Positions 35,141 through 43,022 of a stretch of 64,000 bases of DNA are shown here, one piece after another. A model generated the notes under the pieces. That model did not search any database. It was not told the origin of the DNA and worked only from the letters and a program-made list of their open reading frames with translations. The stretch's first letter is position 1. Every line of letters begins with the position of its first letter. The DNA comes from Bradyrhizobium sp. BTAi1 (GTDB lineage: Bacteria > Pseudomonadota > Alphaproteobacteria > Rhizobiales > Xanthobacteraceae), in contig NC_009485.1 of the NCBI RefSeq assembly GCF_000015165.1, positions 5,723,501 to 5,787,500 of the forward strand. Direction: 5' to 3'. The translations under genes and the position numbers were made by a program.

Positions 35141-35156
35141 CGCAATCGCCGTGCCA
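35141..35156 (-). promoter_or_regulatory. Sigma-54 promoter of the flgE-flgK-flgL operon
   Basis: On the minus strand TGGCACG (35150-35156), four bases, TTGCG (35141-35145). It matches both the GG and GC dinucleotides of the -24/-12 consensus. It lies 64 bases upstream of the flgE start. The rest of the 294-base gap to msrB holds nothing else I can identify. Confidence 0.75.
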
Positions 35157-35371
35157 AATATGAATTCGCTGCGAAATCAGCGACTTGCGAAATGACAACG
35201 TCAAAAAACGAGTATCAAAAGTGGTGAACAATTGCCGAGCCGGCAGTTCTTGCCGGGCCAGACGCGCGCAATCGCGCCCCGGCTCAGCTGCATGTTGCAC
35301 GCGCCGGCGCGTCGTCAGACCCGCTTGTCCAGGCTTGAACGGGCGCGCCGGCGAATCCGGGCGCAGATTCG

Positions 35372-35875
35372 TCAGGTCGAGGAGGGATTGGCCGGATGGA
35401 ACACCAGCGACAGGCCGTCCATGCAGTAGCGCAGGCCGGTCGGCTTGGGGCCGTCATCGAACACATGGCCGAGATGGCCGCCACAGCGCCGGCAATGCAC
35501 CTCGGTGCGGACCATGCCGTAGGTCTTGTCCTGGCGGGTGCCCACCGCATTGTCGAGCGGCTTGAAGAAGCTTGGCCAGCCGGTGCCGCTGTCGAACTTG
35601 GTCTCCGAGGAGAACAGCGGCAGGTCGCAGCCGGCGCAGGCGAAGATGCCCTTGCGGTGCTCCTTGAGCAGCGGGCTGGTCCAGGGCCGCTCGGTGCCCT
35701 CCTCGCGCAGGATCTCATATTGCTGCGGGGTCAGCTGGGCGCGCCACTCGGCCTCGGTCTTCTCGATCTCGAACTTCTCGGCGGCGCGGGCGGGCGCGGA
35801 GCCGCCGAACCAGCGCAAGGCGGCGAAACCGAACAGTCCGGCAGCGGTGGTGAGCATCAGGCGGCGGTCGATCAT
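35372..35875 (-). CDS. msrB: Peptide-methionine (R)-S-oxide reductase MsrB, exported
   Basis: MsrB reduces methionine-R-sulfoxide in proteins. The 167 residues include zinc ligands C80, C83, C128 and C131, the motif SGTGWPSFFKPL, HLGHVFDDGP, and the catalytic Cys151 in LRYCMDGLSL (usually RYCINS, so two residues differ next to it). The N-terminus has DRR followed by a hydrophobic stretch and APARAAEKF, a likely Tat signal, so the enzyme is predicted to act in the periplasm. It stands alone. Confidence 0.93.
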   Translation of the reverse strand: MIDRRLMLTTAAGLFGFAALRWFGGSAPARAAEKFEIEKTEAEWRAQLTPQQYEILREEGTERPWTSPLLKEHRKGIFACAGCDLPLFSSETKFDSGTGWPSFFKPLDNAVGTRQDKTYGMVRTEVHCRRCGGHLGHVFDDGPKPTGLRYCMDGLSLVFHPANPSST

Positions 35876-35971
35876 GGCGGTCTCCGTGCGGCGGGGGTTG
35901 CCGGAATTACGGATGGGATGCCGCGAAGTTACGTCAGGCGCCGGTCCGGCGCCTCACTTTCTTGCGAGGTC

Positions 35972-37402
35972 TCAGCCCTCCCCGGCATCGGGACGACGGG
36001 TGAGGTCGGATGGCTGCGGCCGCAGCGGCAGCCGCGCGCCCGGGCGCTGGGCCGCCTGGCGACGGGCCTCGGCCGCCCTGAGCTCGCGGGCCCGCTCCTG
36101 CGCCCGCGCCCGCTCGCGGTGCCGCGCCAGCGTCCCCGCGGCCGCCGCCCGGCCGCGGACCCAGAGATTGACGACGTGACCCGCCACCCGGCCGCTGACG
36201 CCGCCGGCCCAGACCAGCTCGAACGGCGAGAAAAGCTTCCAGCGGTCATCCCCGGCGAGGATTCCTTGCGCGATCAGCTGCCCCGCCATGGCCGACGTGT
36301 TCATCCCCTGCCGGCCGAAGCCGCTCGCGACCCACAGGCCTTTGCGCAGCTGACCGACCTGCGGCATGCCGTGCACGGTCTGGCCGGTGACGCCGCCGAA
36401 GGTCTCGGCGATCTCGACATTGCCGAGCTGCGGAAACACGGTGCGGATGCGGCGCTGCAGCGCCGAGGCGAACCCGCTCGGCCGCGCGTTCCAGGTGGTC
36501 TCGGGGCTCGCCCATATCAGCCGGTCGCCATCGACGACGCGGAAATGGTCGACGCCGTCGGCGTCACTGACCGAGCCCTTGAAGGCAATGGCCTCCGCGA
36601 GGCGCTCACCGAGCGGCGCGGTCACGCCGCCATAGCGCCACACCGGCAGCAGCGTATCCGACAATCGTTGCAGCGGCGCGCCGAGATGGACGTTGCCGGC
36701 CAGCACGATATGCGAGGCGCGCATCCGCGCCGACGGCGTGACGATGCGCTTGCGCACGCCTGACGGGTCGATGCTGACCACCGGCGTGTCCTCGAAGATC
36801 CGTGCGCCCGCCTTGCGGGCGAGCCGCGCCAGCGCGTGGACATATTTGCGGCCGTCAAGCTGGAAAGCCTTCGGGTAATACACGCCGTGGAAATAGCGAT
36901 CGGTCTTGAGCTCGGTCCTGACCCGCTCGACCTGCCAGCCTTCGACGTCGGTGTCGAAATCCTCGTGCAGCATCTGCAGGCGTCGGATCAAGGCATCGCC
37001 CGCATCGACATTGGAGACTTCGAGCGCGCCCTCGCTGAGCCCGATGCCCGGCATCGACGCCTCGCTGGCCTGGGCGCGGATGAATTCGCAGCCCGCCCAG
37101 GACAACGCCCACAGCGCCCGGGCATGCGCCAGCCCGATGCGCTCGATCAGATCGGGCAGCGGCAGGTCGAATCCAGGCAGGACGGTGCCGACCATGTGGC
37201 CAGATGCGTTCCAGCCGACATGACGGCCTTCCAGCACCGCGACGCTGGCCCCCTGCCGGGCCGCGCACAGCGCCGTGGTCAAACCGGCCAGGCCCGCCCC
37301 GACCACGCAGACATCGACGTCGAGGTCGAAATTCAGCCTGATGCGGCCGATTGCGCCTGCGGCACCCGCGTCATCGTTCGCGCTTGTGAAAGTCTCGCTC
37401 AT
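35972..37402 (-). CDS. FAD-dependent amine/amino acid oxidase-like protein (DAO family)
   Basis: A 476-residue flavoprotein of the DadA/PuuB group. The FAD motif VCVVGAGLAGLTTALCAARQG is at ~32-52, with VAVLEGRHVGWNASGHMVG typical of gamma-glutamylputrescine or glycine oxidases, and LWVASGFGRQGMNTSAMAGQ near the C-terminus. After ~400 a hydrophobic segment is followed by an Arg/Ala-rich tail (RHRERARAQERARELRAAEA and on), unusual for the family. It is not near a polyamine locus, so the substrate is open. It diverges from the SixA-like gene. Confidence 0.85.
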   Translation of the reverse strand: MSETFTSANDDAGAAGAIGRIRLNFDLDVDVCVVGAGLAGLTTALCAARQGASVAVLEGRHVGWNASGHMVGTVLPGFDLPLPDLIERIGLAHARALWALSWAGCEFIRAQASEASMPGIGLSEGALEVSNVDAGDALIRRLQMLHEDFDTDVEGWQVERVRTELKTDRYFHGVYYPKAFQLDGRKYVHALARLARKAGARIFEDTPVVSIDPSGVRKRIVTPSARMRASHIVLAGNVHLGAPLQRLSDTLLPVWRYGGVTAPLGERLAEAIAFKGSVSDADGVDHFRVVDGDRLIWASPETTWNARPSGFASALQRRIRTVFPQLGNVEIAETFGGVTGQTVHGMPQVGQLRKGLWVASGFGRQGMNTSAMAGQLIAQGILAGDDRWKLFSPFELVWAGGVSGRVAGHVVNLWVRGRAAAAGTLARHRERARAQERARELRAAEARRQAAQRPGARLPLRPQPSDLTRRPDAGEG

Positions 37403-37507
37403 GGCGTTTTCTTAGCCAACCCTGCGCCGGACGTCATGACGCTTTTAGTGGCGATAAAGAGACGTGGTACAGCCTGACATAGCCTGAACGATTCGAGACC
37501 GGATTCC

Positions 37508-38047
37508 ATGCGCCGATTGATGCTGCTGCGCCACGCCAAGACCGAGACTGACGCACCGACCGGCCGCGACCAGGACCGCCGTCTCGACGAACGCGGGCAC
37601 CAGGATGCCGCCATGATCGGCGATTTCATCGCGAGCCATCCGCCCATGCCGGAGCTCGTGCTGGTCTCGACCGCGGTCAGGGCGCAGCAAACCTGGGAAC
37701 TCGCCTGGGCGGCGATGAACGGACGCGTCGCCGCTCCGCAGGTGGAGACGGTGCCCGAGCTCTACGGCGCCGAGCCGATGCAGATCCTGCATCACATCCG
37801 GCTCGCGGCCGCGCTCGATCCGAAGCAATTGCTGGTCGTCGGCCACAATCCGGGCATGCACGAGCTCGCGCTGGCGCTCACCGGCCAGGGTGACCCGGAC
37901 GGCCGGCACGAGTTGATGCGCAACATGCCGACGGCGGGGCTCGCCGTGCTCGATTTCGACACCGAGGATTGGGGCGATGTGAGCTTCACGCGCGGCAATC
38001 TCCTGATGTTCGTGACCCCGAAGCTCCTCAAGCAGGGCTCCGATTGA
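37508..38047 (+). CDS. SixA-like histidine phosphatase
   Basis: A 179-residue histidine phosphatase superfamily protein. It has the catalytic LLRHAKTET at the N-terminus (RHxK variant of the RHG motif, as in SixA), DRRLDERGHQDAAMIGDFI, LVSTAVRAQQTWE, and LLVVGHNPGMHELALAL with the second catalytic His. SixA dephosphorylates phosphohistidine, in E. coli on PtsN-pathway NPr. The real substrate here is unknown. A UspA gene follows after 51 bases in the same direction. Confidence 0.87.
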   Translation: MRRLMLLRHAKTETDAPTGRDQDRRLDERGHQDAAMIGDFIASHPPMPELVLVSTAVRAQQTWELAWAAMNGRVAAPQVETVPELYGAEPMQILHHIRLAAALDPKQLLVVGHNPGMHELALALTGQGDPDGRHELMRNMPTAGLAVLDFDTEDWGDVSFTRGNLLMFVTPKLLKQGSD

Positions 38048-38098
38048 CAGGCCGGCCTCCCGGGGCGCGTAATGTCACGGCAGTGAGGAGGCCTCGCG

Positions 38099-38524
38099 AT
38101 GTTCAAATCGATTCTGGTTCCCATCGATCTGGCCGATACCGACCTTGCCAAGCCCGCGATCGCGACCGCTGCCACCTTGGCGGAGACATGGGCGGGCACG
38201 GTGCATCTGCTGAACGTCATGCCGATGACGCCGGTGATGCTGGCCGAATATGTCCCGGCCGATTTCGACACGCAGCAGCGCGAGACCGCCGAGGAAGCGC
38301 TGTCGATCGTGGCGCGCGAATCCGGCATCCCCGCCGAGCGCGTCAGCTACGCGGTCCGCCAGGGCGGCATCTATCACGAGATCCTCGAGGAGGCGGCCAA
38401 GGTCAAGGCCGACCTGATCGTGATGACCTCGCACCGCCCGGCGATGCGCACCTATTTCCTCGGCAGCAACGCGGGGCACGTGGTGCGCTACGCGAAATGT
38501 TCGGTGCTGGTGGTCAGGCCGTAG
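38099..38524 (+). CDS. Universal stress protein (UspA family)
   Basis: A 141-residue single Usp domain. It starts MFKSILVPIDLADTDLAKPA and ends with MTSHRPAMRTYFLGSNAGHV then VRYAKCSVLVVRP, which keeps most of the ATP-binding G-x2-G-x9-G(S/T) pattern but with N/A in place of the final GS. A GGAGG lies ahead of the ATG. It is probably a stress-related nucleotide-binding protein; specific role unknown. Confidence 0.9.
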   Translation: MFKSILVPIDLADTDLAKPAIATAATLAETWAGTVHLLNVMPMTPVMLAEYVPADFDTQQRETAEEALSIVARESGIPAERVSYAVRQGGIYHEILEEAAKVKADLIVMTSHRPAMRTYFLGSNAGHVVRYAKCSVLVVRP

Positions 38525-38594
38525 GCGCGCGGCTTCGTCGGCCCCCAGGATCAGCAAATCGCGGCTGTCTCGCGACCTGCTCCGAGCTCCACGG

Positions 38595-38676
38595 CGTCAT
38601 TGCGAACGCAGCGAAGCCATCCAGGGCCGCGCGCGAAACCCTGGATGGCTTCGTCGCATCGCGCCTCGCAATGACG
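38595..38676. repeat. Dispersed palindromic repeat
   Basis: Inverted repeat of about 80 bases. CGTCATTGCGA...GCGAAGCCATCCAGGG is followed after a short spacer by CCCTGGATGGCTTCG and CTCGCAATGACG. I recognise this palindrome as a common intergenic repeat of Bradyrhizobium and relatives. It lies after the usp gene and before ydcF (convergent), where it can fold into a long hairpin. Confidence 0.75.
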
Positions 38677-38712
38677 GGGATTTTTGCTGCCGTTCACGCT
38701 TCGCCTCTGAGA

Positions 38713-39303
38713 TCACGGCCAATCCGCAATGAAACCCTTCGCCTTGTACGGCGCGATCTTGTCCCATTCACTGAGCACGCGGCGGCGGAATTCGGGATGG
38801 GTGTGCCAGAGCTGGCGCGGCACGCCGAAACTATCCACCGTCAGGAGCATCTTCTCGACTTCCGGCCAGTGCCGCTGCAGCGTCATCGCATAGCGCCGCG
38901 CGGTCCAGCTGTTGCCGAGGCAGATCACGGTCCGGACATTGGCGAGGCCGAGCGCCGTGTCGATCACCGGCAGCGAGAGCAGCACATTCTCGCCGGTGTT
39001 CATGGCGTGGTGCTCTTCGAGAATGCGGTCGGCGGGAACGCCGCGCCTGACCATCGCATCCTTGATCAGCGCACATTCGGAGGCCTCAGCTCCCGGTGTG
39101 ACCCCGCCGCTGACGATGGCGTGACGGAAATAGCCCTGCTCCCACAGCCGCGCGGCCGTGGCCGCGCGCAGCTCCTCCTCGACCCGCGTGCCGAACACGA
39201 ACAGGAGGTCGGCGGGACGCAGCGGCGTGTCGGCGAAGTGCCGCGTCGAGATCGCCGCGATCTCGACGTCGTCGGGCATGCGCAGCGTGCGATCAGCCAT
39301 CAT
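38713..39303 (-). CDS. YdcF-family (DUF218) protein
   Basis: A 196-residue DUF218 protein with LLFVFGTRVEEELRAATAAR, HAIVSGGVTPGAEASECALI and EEHHAMNTGENVLLSL, the core of the YdcF fold. YdcF of E. coli binds S-adenosylmethionine, and SanA/ElyC relatives act on the envelope. There is no signal peptide or membrane helix, so it should be cytoplasmic. Function unproven. Confidence 0.82.
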   Translation of the reverse strand: MMADRTLRMPDDVEIAAISTRHFADTPLRPADLLFVFGTRVEEELRAATAARLWEQGYFRHAIVSGGVTPGAEASECALIKDAMVRRGVPADRILEEHHAMNTGENVLLSLPVIDTALGLANVRTVICLGNSWTARRYAMTLQRHWPEVEKMLLTVDSFGVPRQLWHTHPEFRRRVLSEWDKIAPYKAKGFIADWP

Positions 39304-39396
39304 TGTCCTCTTTGTCCCTGAGGCGGGCCGCTCATTCTCGCATGGCGCGACGGCATCGCGCGGTCACATTCGATGACCCGGGATGACGCCGCGTGA

Positions 39397-39954
39397 TCAG
39401 GGCAGCAGCGCCGGCGGAATGTCGGCGAACGTGTAGCTGCGCGGCAAATTGCGGGTGAGGAAGCCGCCGACATACCAGGCGAACATGGCGGCGAAGCCGA
39501 CCAGGAACAGCGCACCCGGCCACTCGCCGATCAGCAGCGCGCGGAGCAGAAGCCCGACCATCGCCAGCGCGAACAGCGCAATCGCGGCCAGCGCCGCGCC
39601 ATAGGCGAAGCGGCCGAGGCCGGCCGTGAGCCGCGCAGTGCTGCCGCTTGCGGCGAGCCGCGCGTGCAGACCGACGACGAAAGCCCGATAGGCCTCGCTC
39701 TGCGGCGCCATCAATGCCGCGGTCTGCCAGGACGTCGAGATGATGCTGAGGCGGCGGCCATCGCGGTTGGTGACATCGGCGCGAAACCGCTTCGCCTGCA
39801 TCGACACCGGGCGATAGGACAGGCGGATGGCGGTGATATCGGCATAGGGCCACAGACCCGTGCGGCCCGCGAACCGCCACGACAGGCCCTCCTCCGTCAG
39901 CTCGAACTGCTGCGCGGCGCCGATCAGCGACGCCTTATAGGCGTAGCGGATCAA
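39397..39954 (-). CDS. Hypothetical membrane protein (185 residues)
   Basis: I do not recognise a named family. The N-terminal ~100 residues look like a PH-like or photosystem-assembly-type soluble domain (FELTEEGLSWRFAGRTGLWP, then YADITAIRLSYRPVSM), followed by two transmembrane helices (about 115-138 and 145-165) and a short C-terminal tail, ending DIPPALLP. It lies downstream of no obvious partner. The 94-base gap to ydcF holds nothing recognisable. Confidence 0.72.
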   Translation of the reverse strand: MIRYAYKASLIGAAQQFELTEEGLSWRFAGRTGLWPYADITAIRLSYRPVSMQAKRFRADVTNRDGRRLSIISTSWQTAALMAPQSEAYRAFVVGLHARLAASGSTARLTAGLGRFAYGAALAAIALFALAMVGLLLRALLIGEWPGALFLVGFAAMFAWYVGGFLTRNLPRSYTFADIPPALLP

Positions 39955-40035
39955 TTGGCCGTCGGCTGTGGTAGTGTCCCCGGAAATGGCTCGGTCCTGT
40001 TGCGTGGCCCGCGCGCCTTATCCTACAAACGAGCC

Positions 40036-40470
40036 ATGAGCGAAACGGTCTATTTCCCCCGCCATCTGATCCTGGCCGGCGCCATGGCGGCCGGCGTGCT
40101 GCTGGCGCTCGCCGTGCACATGCTCGGCGCCCGCTACGGGCTCGATCTCGGCGGCTTGTGGCAGACCGAGGACGGCGCCTTCATGCCGGCCGGGTCGGCG
40201 ATCGCCTGGTGGCTGATCGCCACCGTCGGCTTCTCGTCGGGCTATTTCATCGCCAACATCATGCACAGTGCGGTGTCGGGCGAGATTCCGCAGCGCATGC
40301 GCAATTTCCTGGTCGTGGTCGGCGTCCTGATGCTCGCCGGCATCGGCCAGGCGATCTCCGGACCGAGCCCGGTGCCCTCGGCGGCCGGCGTGCTGGCCGG
40401 CCTCGCCGCGCTCGGCCTCGGCGCGCTGATGGCGTTCTGCGGCGCCAATTTCGCGCTCCGCAAGACCTGA
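40036..40470 (+). CDS. Hypothetical four-helix membrane protein
   Basis: A 144-residue protein from ATG 40036 (MSETVYFPRHLILAG); the frame is open further upstream but that part is antisense to the previous gene. Four hydrophobic segments are visible (about 10-30, 53-75, 83-105 and 118-138). No catalytic motif. I do not recognise the family. It diverges from the 39397-39954 gene with an 81-base gap. Confidence 0.7.
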   Translation: MSETVYFPRHLILAGAMAAGVLLALAVHMLGARYGLDLGGLWQTEDGAFMPAGSAIAWWLIATVGFSSGYFIANIMHSAVSGEIPQRMRNFLVVVGVLMLAGIGQAISGPSPVPSAAGVLAGLAALGLGALMAFCGANFALRKT

Positions 40471-40502
40471 GACTTAAGACCTGAAGCTCAAGACCTGAGG
40501 CT

Positions 40503-40668
40503 TCATTGTGGCGGGCGCGTCGACGCACCCCAGCGGATCACGCCGGCGGCCGTAAGCATCAGCGTACCGGAGATCACCAGCGACAGCCGCAGGCCGTAGA
40601 CCCCGAGGGGGCCGCAGCGCGGGCGCCGCGGCCATGCGGGCTGTTGTCGCAGTTGATGCTCGTCTCAT
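40503..40668 (-). pseudogene. Probable frameshifted small membrane-peptide gene
   Basis: A minus-strand ATG at 40666-40668 has AGGAGG six bases ahead, the best ribosome site in the region. The frame begins MRRASTATTARMAAAPALR and then loses sense. Removing one C from the C5 run on the minus strand (40607-40611) joins it to a hydrophobic frame GLRLSLVISGTLMLTAAGVI with RWGASTRPPQ and a stop at 40503. That would be a ~54-residue single-helix protein. It could be a decayed gene, a sequencing indel, or a frameshift site. Confidence 0.4.
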
Positions 40669-40785
40669 GCCGGACCTCCTGCTGGCGCCGAAAGACCGCC
40701 TTACTCTACCCCACCAAAGACAAGCATGCTTCGATATCGATCGAATGATGGAAGATCTCCTGCCCGTCACGGCCAGTGCGGCGCA

Positions 40786-40813
40786 AAAACGCCGCGCAAG
40801 GGCGCGGCGTTTT
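40786..40813. terminator. Strong bidirectional hairpin terminator
   Basis: Perfect 12-bp stem (AAAACGCCGCGC at 40786-40797 and its complement at 40802-40813) with a four-base loop. On the minus strand it ends in TTTTT. It lies 33 bases after the DUF892 gene stop and should end that transcript. Confidence 0.85.
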
Positions 40814-40845
40814 GTCTCATGAGCTGTCGTGACGCGATCAGGTGA

Positions 40846-41352
40846 TCAGCTGGCCGCGCGCAGATTGACGGTGGTCTCGGCAAGCTTGGTCAGCTTCATG
40901 TCAGTCGCCTTCTCCTCGTCCAGGGTCTTCTGGAGAACGGCGGCGCAATCGCTGCGGCCGAGCTGCTTGGCCCAGGCGATCAAGCTGCCATAGCGGGTGA
41001 TCTCGTAATGCTCGGCGGCCTGGCCGGCATTGATCAGGGCAGCGTCGAGCACCGTCTTGTCCGCCACCTCTCCCGCGACCTCCTCGGCCTCCTCGATGAT
41101 GCCGTCGATGGCCGGGCAATCGACCGCCTTGGGAGCGATGCCCTGCATCTGAAACACCTGCTCGAGCCGCTGCACGTGCGTCCTGGTCTCGTCGAGATGG
41201 GTCAGAAAGCCCTGCTTGAGCTGCTGATCAGTGGCCTTCTCGGCCATTTTCGGCAGCGCTTTGACCAGCTGGTTCTCGGCGTAATAGATGTCCTGCAGCT
41301 GATGCACGAACAGGTCATTCATTGTCTTGATGTCTTTGGTGAACAGTCCCAT
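40846..41352 (-). CDS. Ferritin-like DUF892 (YciE/YciF) stress protein
   Basis: A 168-residue protein from ATG 41350-41352 (MGLFTKDIKTMNDLF); a GTG three codons upstream is possible. DUF892 motifs: LFVHQLQDIYYAENQLVKAL, GFLTHLDETRTHVQRLEQVF and AAEHYEITRYGSLIAWAKQL. These supply the Glu/His ligands of the ferritin-like di-metal site. The family is typically stress- or osmotically induced. A GGAAC-N16-GGTT element upstream fits EcfG control. Confidence 0.88.
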   Translation of the reverse strand: MGLFTKDIKTMNDLFVHQLQDIYYAENQLVKALPKMAEKATDQQLKQGFLTHLDETRTHVQRLEQVFQMQGIAPKAVDCPAIDGIIEEAEEVAGEVADKTVLDAALINAGQAAEHYEITRYGSLIAWAKQLGRSDCAAVLQKTLDEEKATDMKLTKLAETTVNLRAAS

Positions 41353-41437
41353 TTTCCTCACGTCCTCTCGGTTCGGAACATGGCGGTCCCTCCCCGACCC
41401 GTCGCGACCATGTTCGCTGTAGGTCTTGCCTGCGGCT

Positions 41438-41462
41438 AACCGGTTGAGGACCCGGTTGTTCC
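41438..41462 (-). promoter_or_regulatory. EcfG-type stress promoter for the DUF892 gene
   Basis: Minus strand GGAAC (41458-41462), 16 bases, GGTT (41438-41441). One mismatch from the Rhizobiales general-stress consensus GGAAC-N16/17-CGTT. It is 86 bases ahead of the DUF892 start. Confidence 0.5.
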
Positions 41463-41486
41463 GGCTTTGCGCCCCCGGGGCTGAGC

Positions 41487-41512
41487 GGAACTCGTGCCGA
41501 CGGCGGGACGTT
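41487..41512 (+). promoter_or_regulatory. EcfG-type stress promoter (plus strand)
   Basis: GGAAC (41487-41491), 17 bases, CGTT (41509-41512): a full match to the EcfG consensus. It reads toward the gene at 41739 with a leader of about 220 bases. It lies 25 bases from the oppositely directed element of the DUF892 gene. The rest of the 386-base divergent gap shows no gene. Confidence 0.55.
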
Positions 41513-41738
41513 TGCGACTGAACCGCGCGGGTAACCTTTGAGACCGAACTAAGGCGGTCGCAGCTATGTGACTGGAGTGTGACAGACCCGCAGGACGAAG
41601 TCGGAGCTGCGCTGTGTCAAGGACTGCACAAGACGCACGTTTTAGCTTAAGGAACAGGCTGTCACGGATTGCCCGCCCTCATCGATCAATGATCTCGTCT
41701 CTCTTCCAAGACCTAGTGCCGCCCCGCCGGGAGGATGA

Positions 41739-42833
41739 ATGCAGCGCCTGCTGACCACGCTCTCGCGTGGCTTCAAGAAATGGATCGGCTGGAAGCGGCT
41801 GGGGATTGCAGCGAGCCTTGCGATCATCGCCTTCGCGGTCACGACGCTCATCCGCACGCTGAAGGGCGTTGACGGCAGCGTGATCCTGACCGCCCTGACC
41901 GAAATCCCGCCCGGTCACATCGCGCTCGCGGCATTGTGTGTGATCGGCGCATTCTGCACGCTCACCTTCTACGACTATTTTGCACTGCGAACGATTGGCA
42001 AAAAACATGTGCCCTATCGCATCGCGGCGATGAGCGCCTTCACCAGCTATTCGATCGGCCACAACATCGGAGCTACCGTGTTCACCGGCGGCGCGATCCG
42101 GTTCCGCATCTATTCGGATTACGGGCTCTCGGCGATCGACGTCGCCAAGATCTGCTTCCTGTCGGGGCTGACCTTCTGGCTCGGCAATCTGTTCGTGCTC
42201 GGCATCGGCATGACCTTGCATCCGGCCGCCGCCTCGTCGATGGACCAGCTGCCCCCGGCCGTGAACCAGCTGATCGCGATCGGCATCCTGGGTGCGATCT
42301 TCGCCTATCTCGGCTGGCTCGCCGCCGGCAAGAACCGCCGCCAGCTCGGCCAGAACGGCTGGAAGGTTGTGCTGCCCTCGGCGCAGCTGACACTGGTGCA
42401 GATCCTGATCGGCGTGGTCGATCTCGGCTTCTGCGCACTGGCGATGTACCTGCTCGTGCCGTCCAATCCGCCGATCGACTTCCTGTCGCTGTCGGTGGTG
42501 TTCATCCTTGCCACCCTGCTCGGTTTCGCCAGCCATGCGCCGGGCAGCATCGGCGTCTTCGATGCGGCGATGCTCGTGGCGCTGCCGCAATTCGGCCGCG
42601 AGCAGCTGCTCGCCACCCTGCTCGTGTTCCGCGTGCTGTATTTCGTCATTCCGTTTGCGACGGCGATCTCGATCATGGGCGTGCGCGAGCTTTGGCTCAA
42701 CGTCGTGAAGCCTTGGCAGGAGCGGCGCCGGCTGCAATCCGCCTGCGACGACGAGGTCGCCGCCAAGCGCGCGGCTGCGACAGCTACGGCGGCCGTTCCC
42801 CATCGCATCAAGCGACGGCACTCCCAGGGGTGA
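41739..42833 (+). CDS. MprF-flippase-like / YbhN-family membrane protein (UPF0104)
   Basis: A 364-residue polytopic protein corresponding to the lysylphosphatidylglycerol flippase (DUF2156-less) domain of MprF. It has about eight transmembrane helices and the family segments FTSYSIGHNIGATVFTGGAI then RFRIYSDYGLSAIDVAKICF, and LGFASHAPGSIGVFDAAMLV. It lacks the C-terminal aminoacyl-transferase domain, so it may flip a lipid rather than synthesise Lys-PG. A strong GGAGG precedes the ATG. An EcfG-type promoter lies upstream, so it may be part of the general stress response. Confidence 0.83.
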   Translation: MQRLLTTLSRGFKKWIGWKRLGIAASLAIIAFAVTTLIRTLKGVDGSVILTALTEIPPGHIALAALCVIGAFCTLTFYDYFALRTIGKKHVPYRIAAMSAFTSYSIGHNIGATVFTGGAIRFRIYSDYGLSAIDVAKICFLSGLTFWLGNLFVLGIGMTLHPAAASSMDQLPPAVNQLIAIGILGAIFAYLGWLAAGKNRRQLGQNGWKVVLPSAQLTLVQILIGVVDLGFCALAMYLLVPSNPPIDFLSLSVVFILATLLGFASHAPGSIGVFDAAMLVALPQFGREQLLATLLVFRVLYFVIPFATAISIMGVRELWLNVVKPWQERRRLQSACDDEVAAKRAAATATAAVPHRIKRRHSQG

Positions 42834-42846
42834 GCGACGCCCGCGC

Positions 42847-42890
42847 GCATGATCTGAGGTCGTGGAAACAGGTTTCCGCAGCGATCATGC
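42847..42890. repeat. Short dispersed palindrome
   Basis: GCATGATC at 42847-42854 pairs with GATCATGC at 42883-42890; the inside holds GGAAAC and GGTTTCC. Palindromes of this form (GATCATGC with a GGTTTCC centre) are, from memory, scattered through Rhizobiales intergenic DNA. It lies just after the stop of the membrane protein gene. Confidence 0.6.
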
Positions 42891-43022
42891 TCAAACAAAG
42901 GGCTGAGAGCCTTATGCGATCCCGTGATATCGCATCATGCCCGCAGCGAGAGGACATAGGCGCAGTTGACGTTGCGCGCTGGCCTCTTATTTCCGCCCCA
43001 TCGCTGACGTGAATCCTCGCGT

